DNA of 64,000 nucleotides, from the NCBI GenBank assembly GCA_037976565.1, contig CP137686.1, positions 3,452,019 through 3,516,018 of the forward strand, written 5' to 3'. This stretch comes from Mesocentrotus franciscanus. Lineage: Eukaryota > Echinodermata > Echinoidea > Camarodonta > Strongylocentrotidae. A program made the position numbers and the translations under genes. The notes under the pieces were generated by a model. It worked only from the letters and a program-made list of their open reading frames with translations. It did no database searches and was not told the DNA's origin. Positions 1 to 10,929 of this stretch are shown in pieces (position 1 is the first letter of the stretch; each line of letters opens with the position of its first letter).

Positions 1-292
1 AACAAATTAAAAGAAGATTATAATGATCTTACCATTTAATAGAGCTGGCACAAATTGATGACGTGGAATAGACCAACTCAAAACAAATTGCTTACTTCAT
101 GCATGCATAATTTTATGTTCACTTTCCACTGATCAGTGCTGGTAGTATGTATACTTTCGACTTTTGAGTGTGAGGGGTGTTTGTGTACAATTGTGTGGGT
201 TCTTCAAAGCTTCTCAGAGACTCATGAATACTAGTGAAAGGGGAATGTTTACCTAACTCGTTCTTGCGTGTGTCGTATTATTTCTTCGGAGT
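1..292. other. No recognisable feature
   Basis: AT-rich sequence without a plausible coding exon or clear repeat. It lies left of the first foldback element. Confidence 0.5.
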
Positions 293-447
293 CGGGCTAA
301 CTCGGACTTCGGGCGAACTCGGCCTCGCTGTAAAAACAGTCAGTTTTAGCAGGTGCAGGGTTAGGTTTAGGGTTAGGGTTAGGGTATAATGACCCCAAAA
401 TTACCGTTTTTACAGCGAGGTTCGCCCGAAGTCCGAGTTAGCCCGGA
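293..447. repeat. Foldback element with telomere-like core
   Basis: The left arm (about 293-338, containing CTAACTCGGACTTCGGGCGA) pairs with the right arm (about 405-447, containing TCGCCCGAAGTCCGAGTTAG). The arms also share a GTAAAAAC/GTTTTTAC boundary. The spacer contains three to four TTAGGG-like units (about 359-385). It looks like a MITE-sized palindrome. The TTAGGG units are too few and too internal to be a chromosome end. Confidence 0.75.
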
Positions 448-605
448 TTCATCTCTTCCCGTTATTCAATCTTGCGTGTTTTTATTCCTTTGACGAGATC
501 CGACTTCATGGAAAAGAACAGCAAAAAGAGTGATCCGACATTTTTCCGGCGACAATATTTATAGGCCATTTTCGTGATTTAATCAAATTTATGCATATGC
601 CTTTG

Positions 606-822
606 TGAAGCGCCTCGATACGAATTATTTCAGTCACCTGTTACGAATAAATGTTTTTCAACAGTAACAATTCAAATTGCATACATTAGTGGTTGCTGTG
701 TAGGACAAACATTATGCTAGCCCTGCCTATAACAACAAGTAATATATGCATTCTGACTATTGAAATACAATTATCCGTAACACTAAGAGGTGACTGAAAT
801 AAGTCGTATCGAGGCACTTAAA
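606..822. mobile_element. MITE-like foldback element
   Basis: The left end reads GAAGCGCCTCGATACGAATT and continues TATTTCAGTCACCTG. The right end is its near-perfect reverse complement, AGGTGACTGAAATAAGTCG followed by TATCGAGGCACTT. The roughly 32-bp inverted ends and the lack of coding capacity fit a non-autonomous DNA transposon. A diverged partial relative lies at about 3905-4064. Confidence 0.7.
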
Positions 823-1606
823 TGGATAGTTGAGTTTTGTTGCAGAGGGCGCTACACAAAATAATTTTGTTGTGAGATAATGAAAAACTGAGTGTCAAAT
901 TAGAAAGAATATACAATTTAAATGACAAAATCATCTTTGATCAAAATCGGTTAAGAGGCGGCTGAAATATCCATAAATATAACCATTTCTGATATTTGTG
1001 GTGGTCCACAAATATTTTGAATTTTGAACCAGCCGTTGAAAAACGAGATAGCGCCTTAAACGTTTTATTCCAGCCAATGCCAATATTGGCTTTTTGTTGG
1101 CTTTTTCGTGTTGGTTATAATACGCACAACCAGCCGGCCCCTGTATTGTCATTATTAATTAATTAAAGAATTAACGGTCACCGTATTTTTCGAAAGTAGA
1201 GCTGAATTAGTATGATCGTATATTCATTCTAAATTCACACATTTTTCGGGTCTAAAATTACCTTCATAGCAATTTTAGGTTCTAAAAAGGCACTAGAAAT
1301 GTCATAAATAAGAATAAGAGCAATAACCATGCACTTTGAAGGCATTTGCGGTCTTAAACAAGAACTCATCTATCCCTTTAAGTATAGATTTTGTTACATT
1401 ACAAAAATAGACCGGTTGACAAACTTATTTAAATTTATGGATTTTTCTTTCCTGGGGACACAATGACGAGTTATTCTATTAACCTGTTAACAATTAATGA
1501 ACTACAATACCCAGAATCCAGTCTGCATTTGTATATACATGTACATTACTTGTTACTATGTCGGGCAAACCTTTGTTTTTAACAAGTATACATACAATTT
1601 TAATAT
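823..1606. other. No recognisable feature
   Basis: AT-rich and non-coding. A short open frame on the minus strand (931-1152) has no recognisable motif and no splice support. Confidence 0.5.
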
Positions 1607-1790
1607 GTTAGTAAACCGGTCTATTGCTCCGGGCTTTATTTCGTCAAAGTAAATAGAGTTATAGTTGTAGTCGGGTTTATGGTTAGGTTTAGGGTAAGGG
1701 TTGGGGTTTATATATTTAGTTTTTGGTACAGTGTTGAAGTTAGGAATTCGATTAGTGTAGGAAATAACTGCTGAGCAATATCGCAGGAGC
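1607..1790. repeat. Dispersed repeat with TTAGGG-like tract
   Basis: The order is: TATTGCTCCGGGCTTTATTT, a TTAGGG-like tract (about 1680-1712), GTGTAGGAAATAACTGC, then GAGCAAT. The same order recurs at 59340-59510. Diverged members occur in the duplicated introns near 13890-14050 and 20040-20180. This is a dispersed non-coding family of unknown class. Confidence 0.5.
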
Positions 1791-2008
1791 ATGCGCCGTA
1801 CAACTTAAAAAGGAAGACGACGTATGAATTTCACAACAGTCTGTGGGGTTCGGGCGTTTGACCTGCGAAAGGCAGTATAATTAATTTACGAAGAAGTGTG
1901 AGGGGGAGGGGTCGGGTGGTCCTGGGCAATAAAAATCCTTTCTGAACTGGGCCGGAATGTATCTGGGCAGCCCTGCGTGCCGTAAAGCCATCGGTCCCTG
2001 GTTGCTTA

Positions 2009-2322
2009 CTTATGCTACGGTCACAAAGGTCCGTACGAACGATAATTTCGTACGAATCTCCCTGTTTTTCCATTGTCTTCCCGAATTTCCATTGTCTGAA
2101 AATCGTTCGTACGGCGTTCGTAGCAATTCGTAATGGCATTTGTGACCGAGGCTTTACAAGCATACACATGCTTTCTTATGCTACGGTCACAAAGGTTCGA
2201 ACGAACGATAATTTCGTACGAATGTCCCTGTTTTTCCATTGTCTTCCCGAATTTCCATTGTCTCAAAATCGTTCGTACGGCGTTCGTAGCAGTTCGTAAT
2301 GGCATTTGTGACCGAGGCTTTA
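2009..2322. mobile_element. Two head-to-tail copies of a foldback MITE
   Basis: Two copies (about 2011-2154 and 2178-2322) share over 90% of bases by eye. Each starts with CTACGGTCACAAAGGT and ends with ATTTGTGACCGAGGCTTTA, so the ends form an inverted repeat (CGGTCACAAA / TTTGTGACCG). Inner inverted blocks GTACGAACGAT and ATCGTTCGTAC extend the foldback. Short open frames here are products of the repeat. Confidence 0.75.
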
Positions 2323-3904
2323 GCAATCAGGTAAAACAAACCAGGGACGTGATAGAGAAGGACTGGAATCAAGCCGCTCTCCTTTGACCCCATGCTCCAC
2401 GCCGCCGAAAAGTTATGCGCTAATCTGCAACTGTAGACCAGGTTGTGAGATAAAAGAGCGCATGAAATTTCAGGATTTAGAATTCCTACATCAGAAAATG
2501 CTATCACAGCAACTGTTCGCTGTCCCTTTCAATGATTTCTCATCCATTGTTGAATGTGTAAAGAGTAGAACAAGCGAACACAAACTTGTGTCATTTCATC
2601 CTTTTTTTAACTTCAAAAATATTTAAAAAAACACGCGAAGACACGCATTAGCAAACTTAATGTTATTAAAAATTGTAAATCATGGATTGAATAACGGGAC
2701 ATTAAAACATGCACAAATTAGCGCATTATCCTAAAATATTGAATTTTTGTCAGGATGTAATTTTTCTTTTACCAACTCTGGCACACAAATTATAGGAAGG
2801 ACGGAGTACTAAATTTGAAAATTTGTTTGATGCACTATTCCCAATACAATCCCCAAATAAAGTTTTTGATTTACACTGAAATTTTGCCGATAACTTAGTA
2901 TTTTGTAATAAATGTAAAACTGGTGCCTGGCTTCCGAAAGTCCCCGCAGTGGAAGCGCGGTTCGGAGCATGGAACTTCAAAGCCAAGTGGAATGTTACAC
3001 ATCCCATTGTTACGCTTTAGAACTCACGAATGCGTTTGAATAAATTACAAGAGTTTCACCTCCTTTCTTTCACCTCCCTGAACAAACCATCAAACCGTAT
3101 ACGTCATTGCATTTCATTCTGCTGTTCAAACCAAAACAACATTTCTTGCATTAATTGCTCCCATATGTTAGACAAATATTTTATACAGCTTTGAGGTCAC
3201 TATAGAACAGCTCATGTCGGTACAGCTTGCATATAATTTTGGGATATTAGAAGGAAAATGGACCATAAAATTCACAGAAGTCCATCGCAGGCTGTGATAA
3301 TTATATAATCTTTATCTGAAGCTTTTGTTTGGGAACATCTCGCGGTTTGCTTGGAGGTGTGAACAATTTGTATACACCTGTCTCACGCTTTCGTCTCGGG
3401 CGACTGCATATTGCTGTTGATACGTTGGGTAACCTCGTACAAAGTGATGTATGTTATGAATTTTTGGTTGATCGTAATGCATACCAGTTTGTATACTGTA
3501 GCTCGTCGAATATTCACAAAAGAATTTCAAAAGTTTAGAAAAAACGAACTGTTGTAGGGTTATACAAATGAATTGCCCGCGCCGATATGTTGCTGTGTCG
3601 GACATATTTCATGCAAGCTTTCTTTGAGATTTAAGTCAATCACCACTGCTTCATATTTGATCGCATTTTAGTTTAATAAATGCCGTCTAGATGGTGTATA
3701 AATTAATCAGAGCCGTATTTTGACTATCATCATAAAGTAAAGGTGAGTGTTTATACCATAACATTTGGGGGTGGTGGGTTGGGGGTAAGGGGTAATATTT
3801 TCCACCCTTCCTCCTGCCTATGTTGACTTTATTAAGTTTGATCCTCGATGTTTAATCTAATTCACTCGACAGAATTGTCATGTTATATCGTGCAGTGAGA
3901 ACAC
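2323..3904. other. No recognisable feature
   Basis: AT-rich intergenic DNA upstream of the sulfotransferase gene. No domain, splice-supported exon or strong repeat was found. It would contain the sulfotransferase promoter, but no TATA or initiator signal stands out. Confidence 0.4.
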
Positions 3905-4064
3905 CCCAGTAACACATTATACATACATGAGTTGTTGGTAGGCGAGGCAAACATTATGGCTTATCCTACCCAACAACACGTAATGTATGCAATTTGCATT
4001 CTGACTATTAAAATACAATTATTCGCAATAGTTGAATGACATAATTTGTATCGAGGCACTTCAA
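3905..4064. repeat. Partial relative of the 606-822 element
   Basis: It shares CATTCTGACTATT, AAATACAATTATCCG-like sequence and the terminal TATCGAGGCACTT with the element at 606-822. The left inverted end is missing, so this is a truncated or diverged copy about 160 bp upstream of the sulfotransferase start codon. Confidence 0.6.
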
Positions 4065-4222
4065 AAGGACACCTGCATTAAATTTGGTTATATTACGAAA
4101 ATGACCTATTTTATTGAAGTTGACTAGGGCTTATTTCTCGAAAATCGTTTGCAATCGTTCCAATTACCAAATTACTCCTCTTTTCGTTTTCATATCACCC
4201 CCATGACTAGAAATCGGACAGG

Positions 4223-5395
4223 ATGTCATTATCCACAATGATTAGACCGAAGACAACCCGCATCACGGCTTTTCGTGTCGCAGCCCTTGTTATTCTCGGC
4301 GGCCTCATTGTGAAATTGGTTCGTCTTGAGACCTATAGCGCGTCCCACATGAAATATTCTCATCATGTAGCAACATTAGGGATTCCTCAAGGGAGGGACG
4401 AATCGGACGATTCCTTTGAATTAGACACGGCTATGAAATCAACCGAGGTAAATCTCCCACTTGATGATGTCATTTACTTGAAACCAACCGAGAAGAGATT
4501 TACCATAGAAGAATTCGTTTCTATCCAGTGTCCTTCGGATGGTGACTTTGGTACCAAAGCCTGGAAGGATCTCGACTGCAGGAAGAGGCTTCCGTCTGTG
4601 TTGGGGATCGGTTTCCAACGTTGTGGCACGACTGCTCTGAAACTGTTCCTCAGCACCCATCCTGCAATCAAACACACCACTCCGTACCAAGAAGCCTTCT
4701 GGAATCAGAATTGGGACGGAGGGGTTGAGTGGTACCTAGAGCAGATACCGGCATCATCCAAATTTCAAGTAACCATGGAAACATCATCAACGTACATCTT
4801 CAACGGAGACTTTGCGAAGAAGATTTCTCACGTCAAACCCGACATGAAGTTGATAGTGCTCGTGTGCGATCCGGTTGATCGTGCCATGTCGGACTTCGTG
4901 CACCTTACCGGCATGGGGTATCCAGAACACTTTGAACAGCGCCCTCAAGATTATGTCAACAACCACCTTCCATACGTGGCAGAGACTTTTGACAAATCAG
5001 TTGTCGATGTCTACAGAGGCGATCCATTAAAGCAAAATTCTCTCCTCGTGCGTGGTCAGTACGACTTGTACCTACGTACGTGGTTGAAGTACTTTCCAAT
5101 GAAAAACTTCCTCATCTTGGATGGCTCATCCTTTAAGGTCCATCCATTACCCATTCTCCGACAAGTAGAGGATTTCCTCGAAATCCTCCAATACTTCGAT
5201 GAGGACAAACTTTATCATGATACCTCCAAGGGCTTCTTCTGCAGAGCTACACCGTCACGTTTGTGTACGACGAAGAGCGTTGGTCGGCGTCATCCTCCAA
5301 TCGATGACGATATCTCCAGAAAGTTGAAGACTTTCTATCGAGAGAACAATAAAGAGTTGGAGCTATTGACTGGACGGAACTTTACTTGGTTTTGA
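4223..5395 (+). CDS. Heparan sulfate 3-O-sulfotransferase-like enzyme
   Basis: A complete 390-residue open frame without introns. Residues 15-33 form one membrane segment after a short basic N-terminus, giving a type II Golgi topology with a lumenal catalytic domain. Residues 128-139 (GIGFQRCGTTAL) match the PAPS 5'-phosphosulfate loop and residues 212-225 (VLVCDPVDRAMSDF) the 3'-phosphate site. The C-terminus has KGFFC (336-340), C348 and GRRHP (354-358), as in HS3ST enzymes, which have a KGFYC...C...KGR-HP arrangement. The expected role is transfer of sulfate from PAPS to glucosamine 3-OH of heparan sulfate. Oddities: the lysine of the usual RKGGT loop is Arg133, and the usual arginine of LRDP is Cys215, so substrate or activity may differ. 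NDST enzymes are the next-closest alternative. The start was chosen as the first in-frame ATG, 14 codons before the membrane segment. Confidence 0.85.
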   Translation: MSLSTMIRPKTTRITAFRVAALVILGGLIVKLVRLETYSASHMKYSHHVATLGIPQGRDESDDSFELDTAMKSTEVNLPLDDVIYLKPTEKRFTIEEFVSIQCPSDGDFGTKAWKDLDCRKRLPSVLGIGFQRCGTTALKLFLSTHPAIKHTTPYQEAFWNQNWDGGVEWYLEQIPASSKFQVTMETSSTYIFNGDFAKKISHVKPDMKLIVLVCDPVDRAMSDFVHLTGMGYPEHFEQRPQDYVNNHLPYVAETFDKSVVDVYRGDPLKQNSLLVRGQYDLYLRTWLKYFPMKNFLILDGSSFKVHPLPILRQVEDFLEILQYFDEDKLYHDTSKGFFCRATPSRLCTTKSVGRRHPPIDDDISRKLKTFYRENNKELELLTGRNFTWF

Positions 5396-6061
5396 GAATC
5401 TAATTATTTCATAACCCTTTATTTCATTCAGATAATGTTAATTTTTCCAACAGACACTTTCATAAAGAAATAGATCATTATTGTAGAAACTGTCCGCTTA
5501 TGCATGCACAGTTTGAAAGGAGTTTTATTTAATGCTGTATACTTCTTAAATGTTTGATCGCAGTTGCAAGATTAGTGTATACATGTTTGAAAACCATGGA
5601 CATTGAAAAGGTTTACCTTAACAGGATTGTACTGTGTTTTTATATATACCTCTGACGCGTTTGATTTACGTTTTTAGTTTAAGATCTCAAAGATTATTTA
5701 GAAAAAGAAAAAATGCCGTATATGAATAAGTTATCTACTTCTGTCAACCAGCTTTATCTAAAAGAAATCGCGACATCACACGAACCAGAGAAAAATGTCT
5801 GTCGACTTTGTCAAAACAATTCATAAGGCAAGTTACACTATATGTATTAGGGAGTCTTCCTGTATTTCCTTCTTTTTCTTGGAAAGGTTTGAACACACCT
5901 CCCCTATACGCGTCTCAGGTAGCACTTGCTTCTTTTGTGTACACTGAGTATTATTTTTCTCTAAAAGATATTAAAAAGGTATATCTCATTAATTCCTTTT
6001 CCATGGCCTATGTAGGCCTACGTTGTAAAACAAGAAACTTTATTTTCTTAACAAAGTGAAA
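5396..6061. other. 3' flank of sulfotransferase gene
   Basis: AT-rich. A CATAAA variant poly(A) hexamer occurs about 65 bp after the stop (near 5460). No second gene is recognisable. Confidence 0.4.
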
Positions 6062-6290
6062 GCAAAGAAGATCGAGATAGAGAAGTAATGGGAAAGGCAA
6101 GACACAAGAATAACTCAATGAGTGTGTGTATAAGAGTGTAGAAGAAAGAGGGGATGGATAGATAAATAGACGGATAGAGATAGAAAGATATAGATATAGA
6201 GATATAGAGAGATATCTAGAGAGAGGAAGAGAGAGAGAGAGAGAGAGAAGGTGACAGATGGAGAGTGAGAGAGAGAGAGAGAGAGAGATC
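6062..6290. repeat. Purine-rich simple repeat (GATA/GA)
   Basis: Imperfect GATAGA and TATAGA runs (about 6135-6220) pass into GA runs (about 6223-6285). Open frames on the opposite strand are Ser/Leu-rich translations of this repeat. Confidence 0.9.
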
Positions 6291-6533
6291 GCGGGGCAAG
6301 ACATTACGAAAGGAAGGAATTATGTGAATCTGAAAAAGCATATCGCTAAAAGTTTCAAAAAATGAACTAAGCGCAATTTCAATAGGCTTGTGCGTCACCT
6401 GCATATTGTAAAGTGGAAACATTACAAGGAAGTATTACGATATCCATGCATGATTTCCGTGGGACATACAGAACTGCCCCTGAGTTGATTTCTCGAAAGT
6501 CTGTGCCATCGTGTTATAAATACTGTCTCCAGG

Positions 6534-6670
6534 GCCCCGTGTTATAAAGAGTTGCGATTAATCAAAATCAATCTCAAGTCCTCCAATCAATCGCAAGATT
6601 GCAGTCGCCTATCTTTTATGTACATAATAATTATAGTTGCGATTGATATCAACTCTTTATAAGACGGGGC
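6534..6670. mobile_element. Small MITE
   Basis: The ends GCCCCGTGTTATAAAGAGTT and AACTCTTTATAAGACGGGGC are inverted with one mismatch. An inner inverted block GTTGCGATT / AATCGCAA-like is present. At 137 bp with no coding capacity it fits a non-autonomous element. Confidence 0.75.
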
Positions 6671-6974
6671 AAGGTATAAAACTTGTATAGAGGCTTTTTT
6701 CATCTTTGATTTGGTTATGATCGAGGACCTCGGATTAGGTGGTGATTGGAAATAATAAATAATTTAAACAGTGATGACTGATGCATTCAAGTTTCAAGCA
6801 GTCAGAAATCCTTGGGTCCATCGGTATGACTAAAATTGAAATAAGTGTGATTTTTTCATGTAATCACAATTTTTACGTATTTTGATATGTACATGCAATG
6901 ATTAGAAAATGAATTAATGAATGACTGACTGACTGATAACTGAATAAATGAAGGATTTAAACAAATCATCATAT
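6671..6974. other. No recognisable feature
   Basis: AT-rich DNA with short local repeats such as GACTGACTGACTGATAA near 6924. No gene is seen. Confidence 0.4.
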
Positions 6975-7250
6975 ATAACAATAAAATTTACAGAAATAAC
7001 TGTAACGAATGGTTTTGCCTTTGGGATCCATGTAAAGCACAGCTTGTAAAACACTCTTCATTGGGACGGAATGTACAGTAAAAGAGCAAAATGTTCTCGA
7101 CCAATCTCTTTCCTACCCTTTCTTAATTGATATACATATAGAGCCAGCAACACGGTTTACCCTAAACTCAACCTATACCGAGGTAAGAAATGTGAACGTT
7201 ATTATTTTTTTCTCTTGTTTTTCTCTCTTAACAGGTACCGTACCATAGTC
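6975..7250 (+). repeat. 5' flank of EPSTI1-like copy A, duplicated at 27.64 kb
   Basis: This segment is clearly homologous to 27640-27870: shared blocks include AACGAATGGTTTT, AAGCACAGCTTGTAAAA and GGAATGTACAGTAAA. Both copies contain a strong splice-acceptor-like tract, TTTTTCTCTCTTAACAG, followed by GTACCGTACCATAG (boundary at 7231/7232 here). This suggests that a 5' untranslated exon begins here in both paralogues. It anchors the left edge of the gene-scale duplication. Confidence 0.6.
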
Positions 7251-7587
7251 GGGTGGCCAACGTAAATACTGGTAGATTTAGTAGATTGAGGTAGGCCTAT
7301 CTACTTGGATACCGCACTGATCATTGTACTCACTCGAATTGTAATAGAGTAATTCATCCTTGTCATTCCAGTATCATACGTACGTCTGTTCAGGTCCGGT
7401 AGCAGTGCAAAAGAGGTGGCAGACTGCCAGACTTCCTTCCCCAGGGCGAAGCCACCGAAGTAGTATGCCGCCCTCTAATGGTGAGGGCAGCTCTCGCAGT
7501 CTGCTAAAAAACTACTACAACACTGTCGATGTCGACACAGCTGGGGAAAACCAATGTTTATTTTGAGATCTTATGACATTTTCAGTC

Positions 7588-8523
7588 ATGAGTTTCTCGT
7601 TTACGCAATACGGTGGGTGCACGTTGCGGTGGGAAATCCCTAACTCACACACAGCAAAGAAATCGGGGAACAAGATCAAGAGAAAGGAGCGTCAAATCGG
7701 GCTAAAAATTCAACATTATCGTCAAAATCGCCAGGAACTGCTCGACCGGGAGGTAAGCGCAACTTAACTTACGGGAGAACAGGCCGGTAGTTATCGTAGG
7801 GCTGGAGCAAAATCTAGTCCACAGCGAGCAGCTACAGCAGGTACATCAATCAACAAACTTCCACCATTGTCAGGCTTTCGGACTTAAAGAATCAACAAAG
7901 TACTTGAACCTCAGAGTGGTGTGAATTCGAAACAGCTATAGCCAAAAGCAAAAACAACGCAACAATTATAGATCTACCTCATCATTCACGGTCCAGGAAG
8001 TAAATTCGGAGGGCATATTATTTCTCACTCAAAACTGTCCACTTCAGGAATAGGAGTTGGTGTCAAAAACCAACCAATCTTTCCAAATAGACCTATCAAA
8101 TCTGAGAATTCAGAGCATCTTCACAGCAGAACAAGTGCCTCGTACTCAAAATCAATCAAACACCTGCACCAACTGCAGTTCTCCAAACTAGAGGAAGCCA
8201 GCAAAGGAGAAGACACCCTATGTGAACAGAACTTCAAATAAATTGGTAGACCAGACGTTAAATAGCAATTAAACAAGTCGACGGTCATCAGGTAGGGGAT
8301 CGGGAAGAGGTTCCAGAGGCAGAGGTTCACCTAGAGGTGGCATGGCGGACAACAACAGATACACCAGCAGTAGCTTGTACGCGGCCAACCCGCCTCGTCA
8401 AGTTGGCCATAGACCTCCAGACGAAGAGGGAGAGGATACTCGTCAAGGACAGGGAGAACCTGGACCATCGCAGGGAAGCTCACAGCAGCCACATCAGCAG
8501 CAGCAGGAGCCACAGGGTGAAAG
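7588..8523 (+). pseudogene. Broken first exon of EPSTI1-like copy A
   Basis: This is the paralogue of gene B exon 1 (36625-37523). The start context TTTTCAGTCATGAGTTTCTC, the RG-rich tract, the SRYTSSSLY-type motif and the GEPGPSQGS motif are all recognisable. The reading frame is interrupted: small insertions near 7600 and 7745, a stop after EVSAT (near 7767) and further indels before 8340 move the homologous protein among frames. The 3' end (8342-8523) is again in an open frame and keeps the donor GAAAG/GTTAGG. The acceptor-side duplication, the intact donor and the frame damage together indicate a decayed exon. Expression as a non-coding leader cannot be excluded. Confidence 0.8.
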
Positions 8524-8978
8524 GTTAGGGTAGTATCTGTTGTGATATGCTTAAGCTGTTTGCCCTAGCTCATACTCATAGGGCATTTCACATAGGTTTC
8601 TCCCCAAGGTATTTCGGCTAATTGGTACGTAACAGGGTAACCTGTTTTGCTAGGCTCTTGAAAAATATCAAAGTACTTAGCCAGTATGTCACTCATAAAG
8701 ATAATAGTGATTTTGAGAAGCCTGTTCTTCAGAGCTTATTAAATACCAATCTGTCCTACCGTAAATTGATAAAAGGAAAGAAAGACATATGCAAAAGCCC
8801 ACAGTAATCTTGGTTTTATTCTTGTATACATGTATGTTTGGTTTTCTATTAACTATGAGCTTTAAATCTTTCCTTACGTTTCCTCAGGAGAAACATTAGT
8901 TTCGTATATTTTCTTCGCCACATGGAAAAGTCATTTTGATTTCATTCCTAATATCAACAACTTGTTTTTCATTTATAG

Positions 8979-9047
8979 CCCTGGAGCTTAATATAGAATG
9001 ATTCAATATCGACCAAATGCTTATAAAAGGAAAACAGCTATTAAGTA
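8979..9047 (+). pseudogene. Broken exon 2 of EPSTI1-like copy A
   Basis: This is homologous to gene B exon 2 (37999-38057), with the same acceptor TTTCATTTATAG and donor GTAAGTCTCTAT. It is ten bases longer than its paralogue and has an in-frame TAA immediately after Pro-Gly-Ala. The conserved core Q-P-N-A-x-K-R is degraded to RPNAYKR. Confidence 0.8.
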
Positions 9048-9106
9048 GTAAGTCTCTATATAAACTAATATTGTTTTCACGAGGAGCTGAGTAGATATAT
9101 AAGAGC

Positions 9107-9640
9107 ATAGGCACCGGAAGTGAGTCGCCCCCCCCCTAAAGGAAAAAGTGGGGGGCGCATTTCGCCCCAAAAAAAGCCCCGAAAAAAATCAGCAGTAAAG
9201 GAGTAAAAATGGTTTGTATTCTTTAACAAAAAAAAATTCCTAAACATATCGCACGCCCGTATATCTATCAATGGAGGATTTTATAATAGCGCTACGCGCA
9301 TATCGTGGAAATATTGTGAGAGGATGGGAAAGCGTGTGTGTTTTTTATTATAGGGGTGAGAAGACATGAGCCCCTGAACACTGGCGTACTGATGGGGCTG
9401 CGGGGCAGTTGCCCCCAAATAAAATTAAATCGTGGTTTATTTCTAATTCGATACCAGTGATTTACAAATGTCGCTGAAATGACATGATTTTCCAAGATTT
9501 TTTTTCAATTTTTGTTGTAAATTATACTTGTTTATGCGTTAGTTGAAAAATTAAAAAATTCCCAAGTTTACAGTCAGGCAAAAAATATGCTTATTTAGAA
9601 GCCTTCATGTCAGGGCCTGCAGAACGCAGGGATCGGGGGA
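9107..9640. repeat. Copy-A-specific repetitive insert
   Basis: Relative to gene B intron 2, the homologous flanks (...GATATATAAGAG and GAGAGGATGGGAAAG) are separated here by about 200 bp. That insert carries GTCGCCCCCCCCC and an inverted GGGGGGCGCATTTCGCCCC. Further repetitive DNA follows up to the minisatellite. No coding content is recognised. Confidence 0.5.
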
Positions 9641-10680
9641 TCGAGCCCCCCTCACCTTTTTGAAAAAAGTATGTTAAAGAGAAAAAGAAAGAAAGAGAGA
9701 AAGAAAGAATGATTGACCTGCCCCCTCCGCCCCCTTGACCCCACCGAGGGCCCTAAGGCGGCCCCCTGGATGCTCATCTGACCGTAATTGAATACATAAA
9801 ACCCCTGAGCTTTAGGGACCCCACCAAGGGCCCTAAGGCGGCCCCCTGGATGCTCATCTGACCGTAATTAAATACTTAAAACCCCTGAGCTTCCGGGGGC
9901 TCTGCCACCTGAACCCCACCAAGGGCCCTAAGGCGGGCCCCTTGATACTCATCTCACCGTAATGAAATACCTAAAACCCCTGAGCTTCCTGGGGTTCTGC
10001 CTCCGGAACCCCACCAAGGGCCCTAAGGCGGGCCCCTGGATGCCCATATGACTGTAATTAAATGCTTAAAAACCCTAAGCTTCATGTGGCTCAGCACCCT
10101 GGACCCCCGCCAATTAGTGACCTGCCAGTGTCACAAAATAATATGGTATCAAAATATGCTCATCTGACCATCATTAAATGTATTAAAACCCCCTAGCTTC
10201 CGTGGCCTCCGTCCCCTGAACCCCACCAAGGGCCCTAAGGCGGGCCCCTTGATACTCATCTGACCGTAATTAAATACTTAAAACCCCTGAGCTTCCGGGG
10301 GCTCTGCCACCTGAACCCCACCAAGGGCCCTAAGGCGGGCCCCTTGATACTCATCTGACCGTAATTAAATACCTAAAACCCCTGAGCTTGGGGCTCTGCC
10401 CCGACCCACCAAGGGCCCTAAGGCGGGCCCCTGAATGCTGATCTGACCATGATCCAATGCCGAAAACCCCCTGAACTTCAGGGGCTCAGCCCCCTGGACC
10501 CCACGCTAATTAGTGACCTGGCAGTGTCACAAATAAAGTATCTAAATATGCTTATCTGACCGTAATTTAAGGCCCAGAACCTCTGAGCTTCCGGGGGCTC
10601 CGCCCCTTGACCCCACGCCAATTTACGCAGTACCCGATCGTTAATACTCCACTTTGAAAAACGTTCCGCGGGGCCTGCAT
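9640..10680. repeat. Minisatellite-bearing repeat, about 80-105 bp unit
   Basis: AAGGGCCCTAAGGCGG-type cores recur seven times (near 9747, 9828, 9921, 10017, 10227, 10324 and 10409). They are separated by CATCTGACCGTAATTAAATAC and AAAACCCCTGAGCTTC blocks. Flanking GGGCCTGCAGAACGC and the inverted-looking CGCGGGGCCTGCATG at the right suggest the array lies inside a mobile element. It occupies the place where earlier exons of copy A would be expected. Confidence 0.75.
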
Positions 10681-10876
10681 GTAACATGTAAGAGTGGTGG
10701 TGATGCAGATTTTTCTTCTGCCCCCCCCCCCAAAAAAAAACGTTTTCGCTCATTACGCCAATGCCCCTGACAGGTGAGCCCCCTGGAATGTTGACCCCCC
10801 CCCATCTCAAACTGCTTCTTGCGCGTCTGTATAAGAGGATCATATTTTTTTCATATCACATTTTGTTTTTTTGTAG

Positions 10877-10929
10877 AACTAATGAGGGATTTTTAAGAAG
10901 GCTAGATGCAAGAATGAAACCTCCACAGA
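10877..10929 (+). CDS. Orphan EPSTI1-like cassette exon 7 (copy 1)
   Basis: This 53-bp exon has acceptor TTTTTTTGTAG and donor A/GTAAGTTACT. It enters in phase 2 and leaves in phase 1 and encodes TNEGFLRRLDARMKPPQ. It is homologous to exon 7 at 17226, 22100 and 45435. No matching exons 4-6 precede it, so it marks an additional cassette whose upstream exons were lost or replaced by the repeat at 9.1-10.7 kb. Being open and spliceable is not proof of use. Confidence 0.7.

Noticed and set aside
359..385. Chromosome end or telomere fusion
   Set aside because: Only three to four TTAGGG-like units, inside a small foldback element, with ordinary sequence on both sides.
3312..3605. 97-residue open frame upstream of the sulfotransferase
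   Set aside because: No recognisable motif, no start context, and an overlapping frame on the other strand of similar quality.
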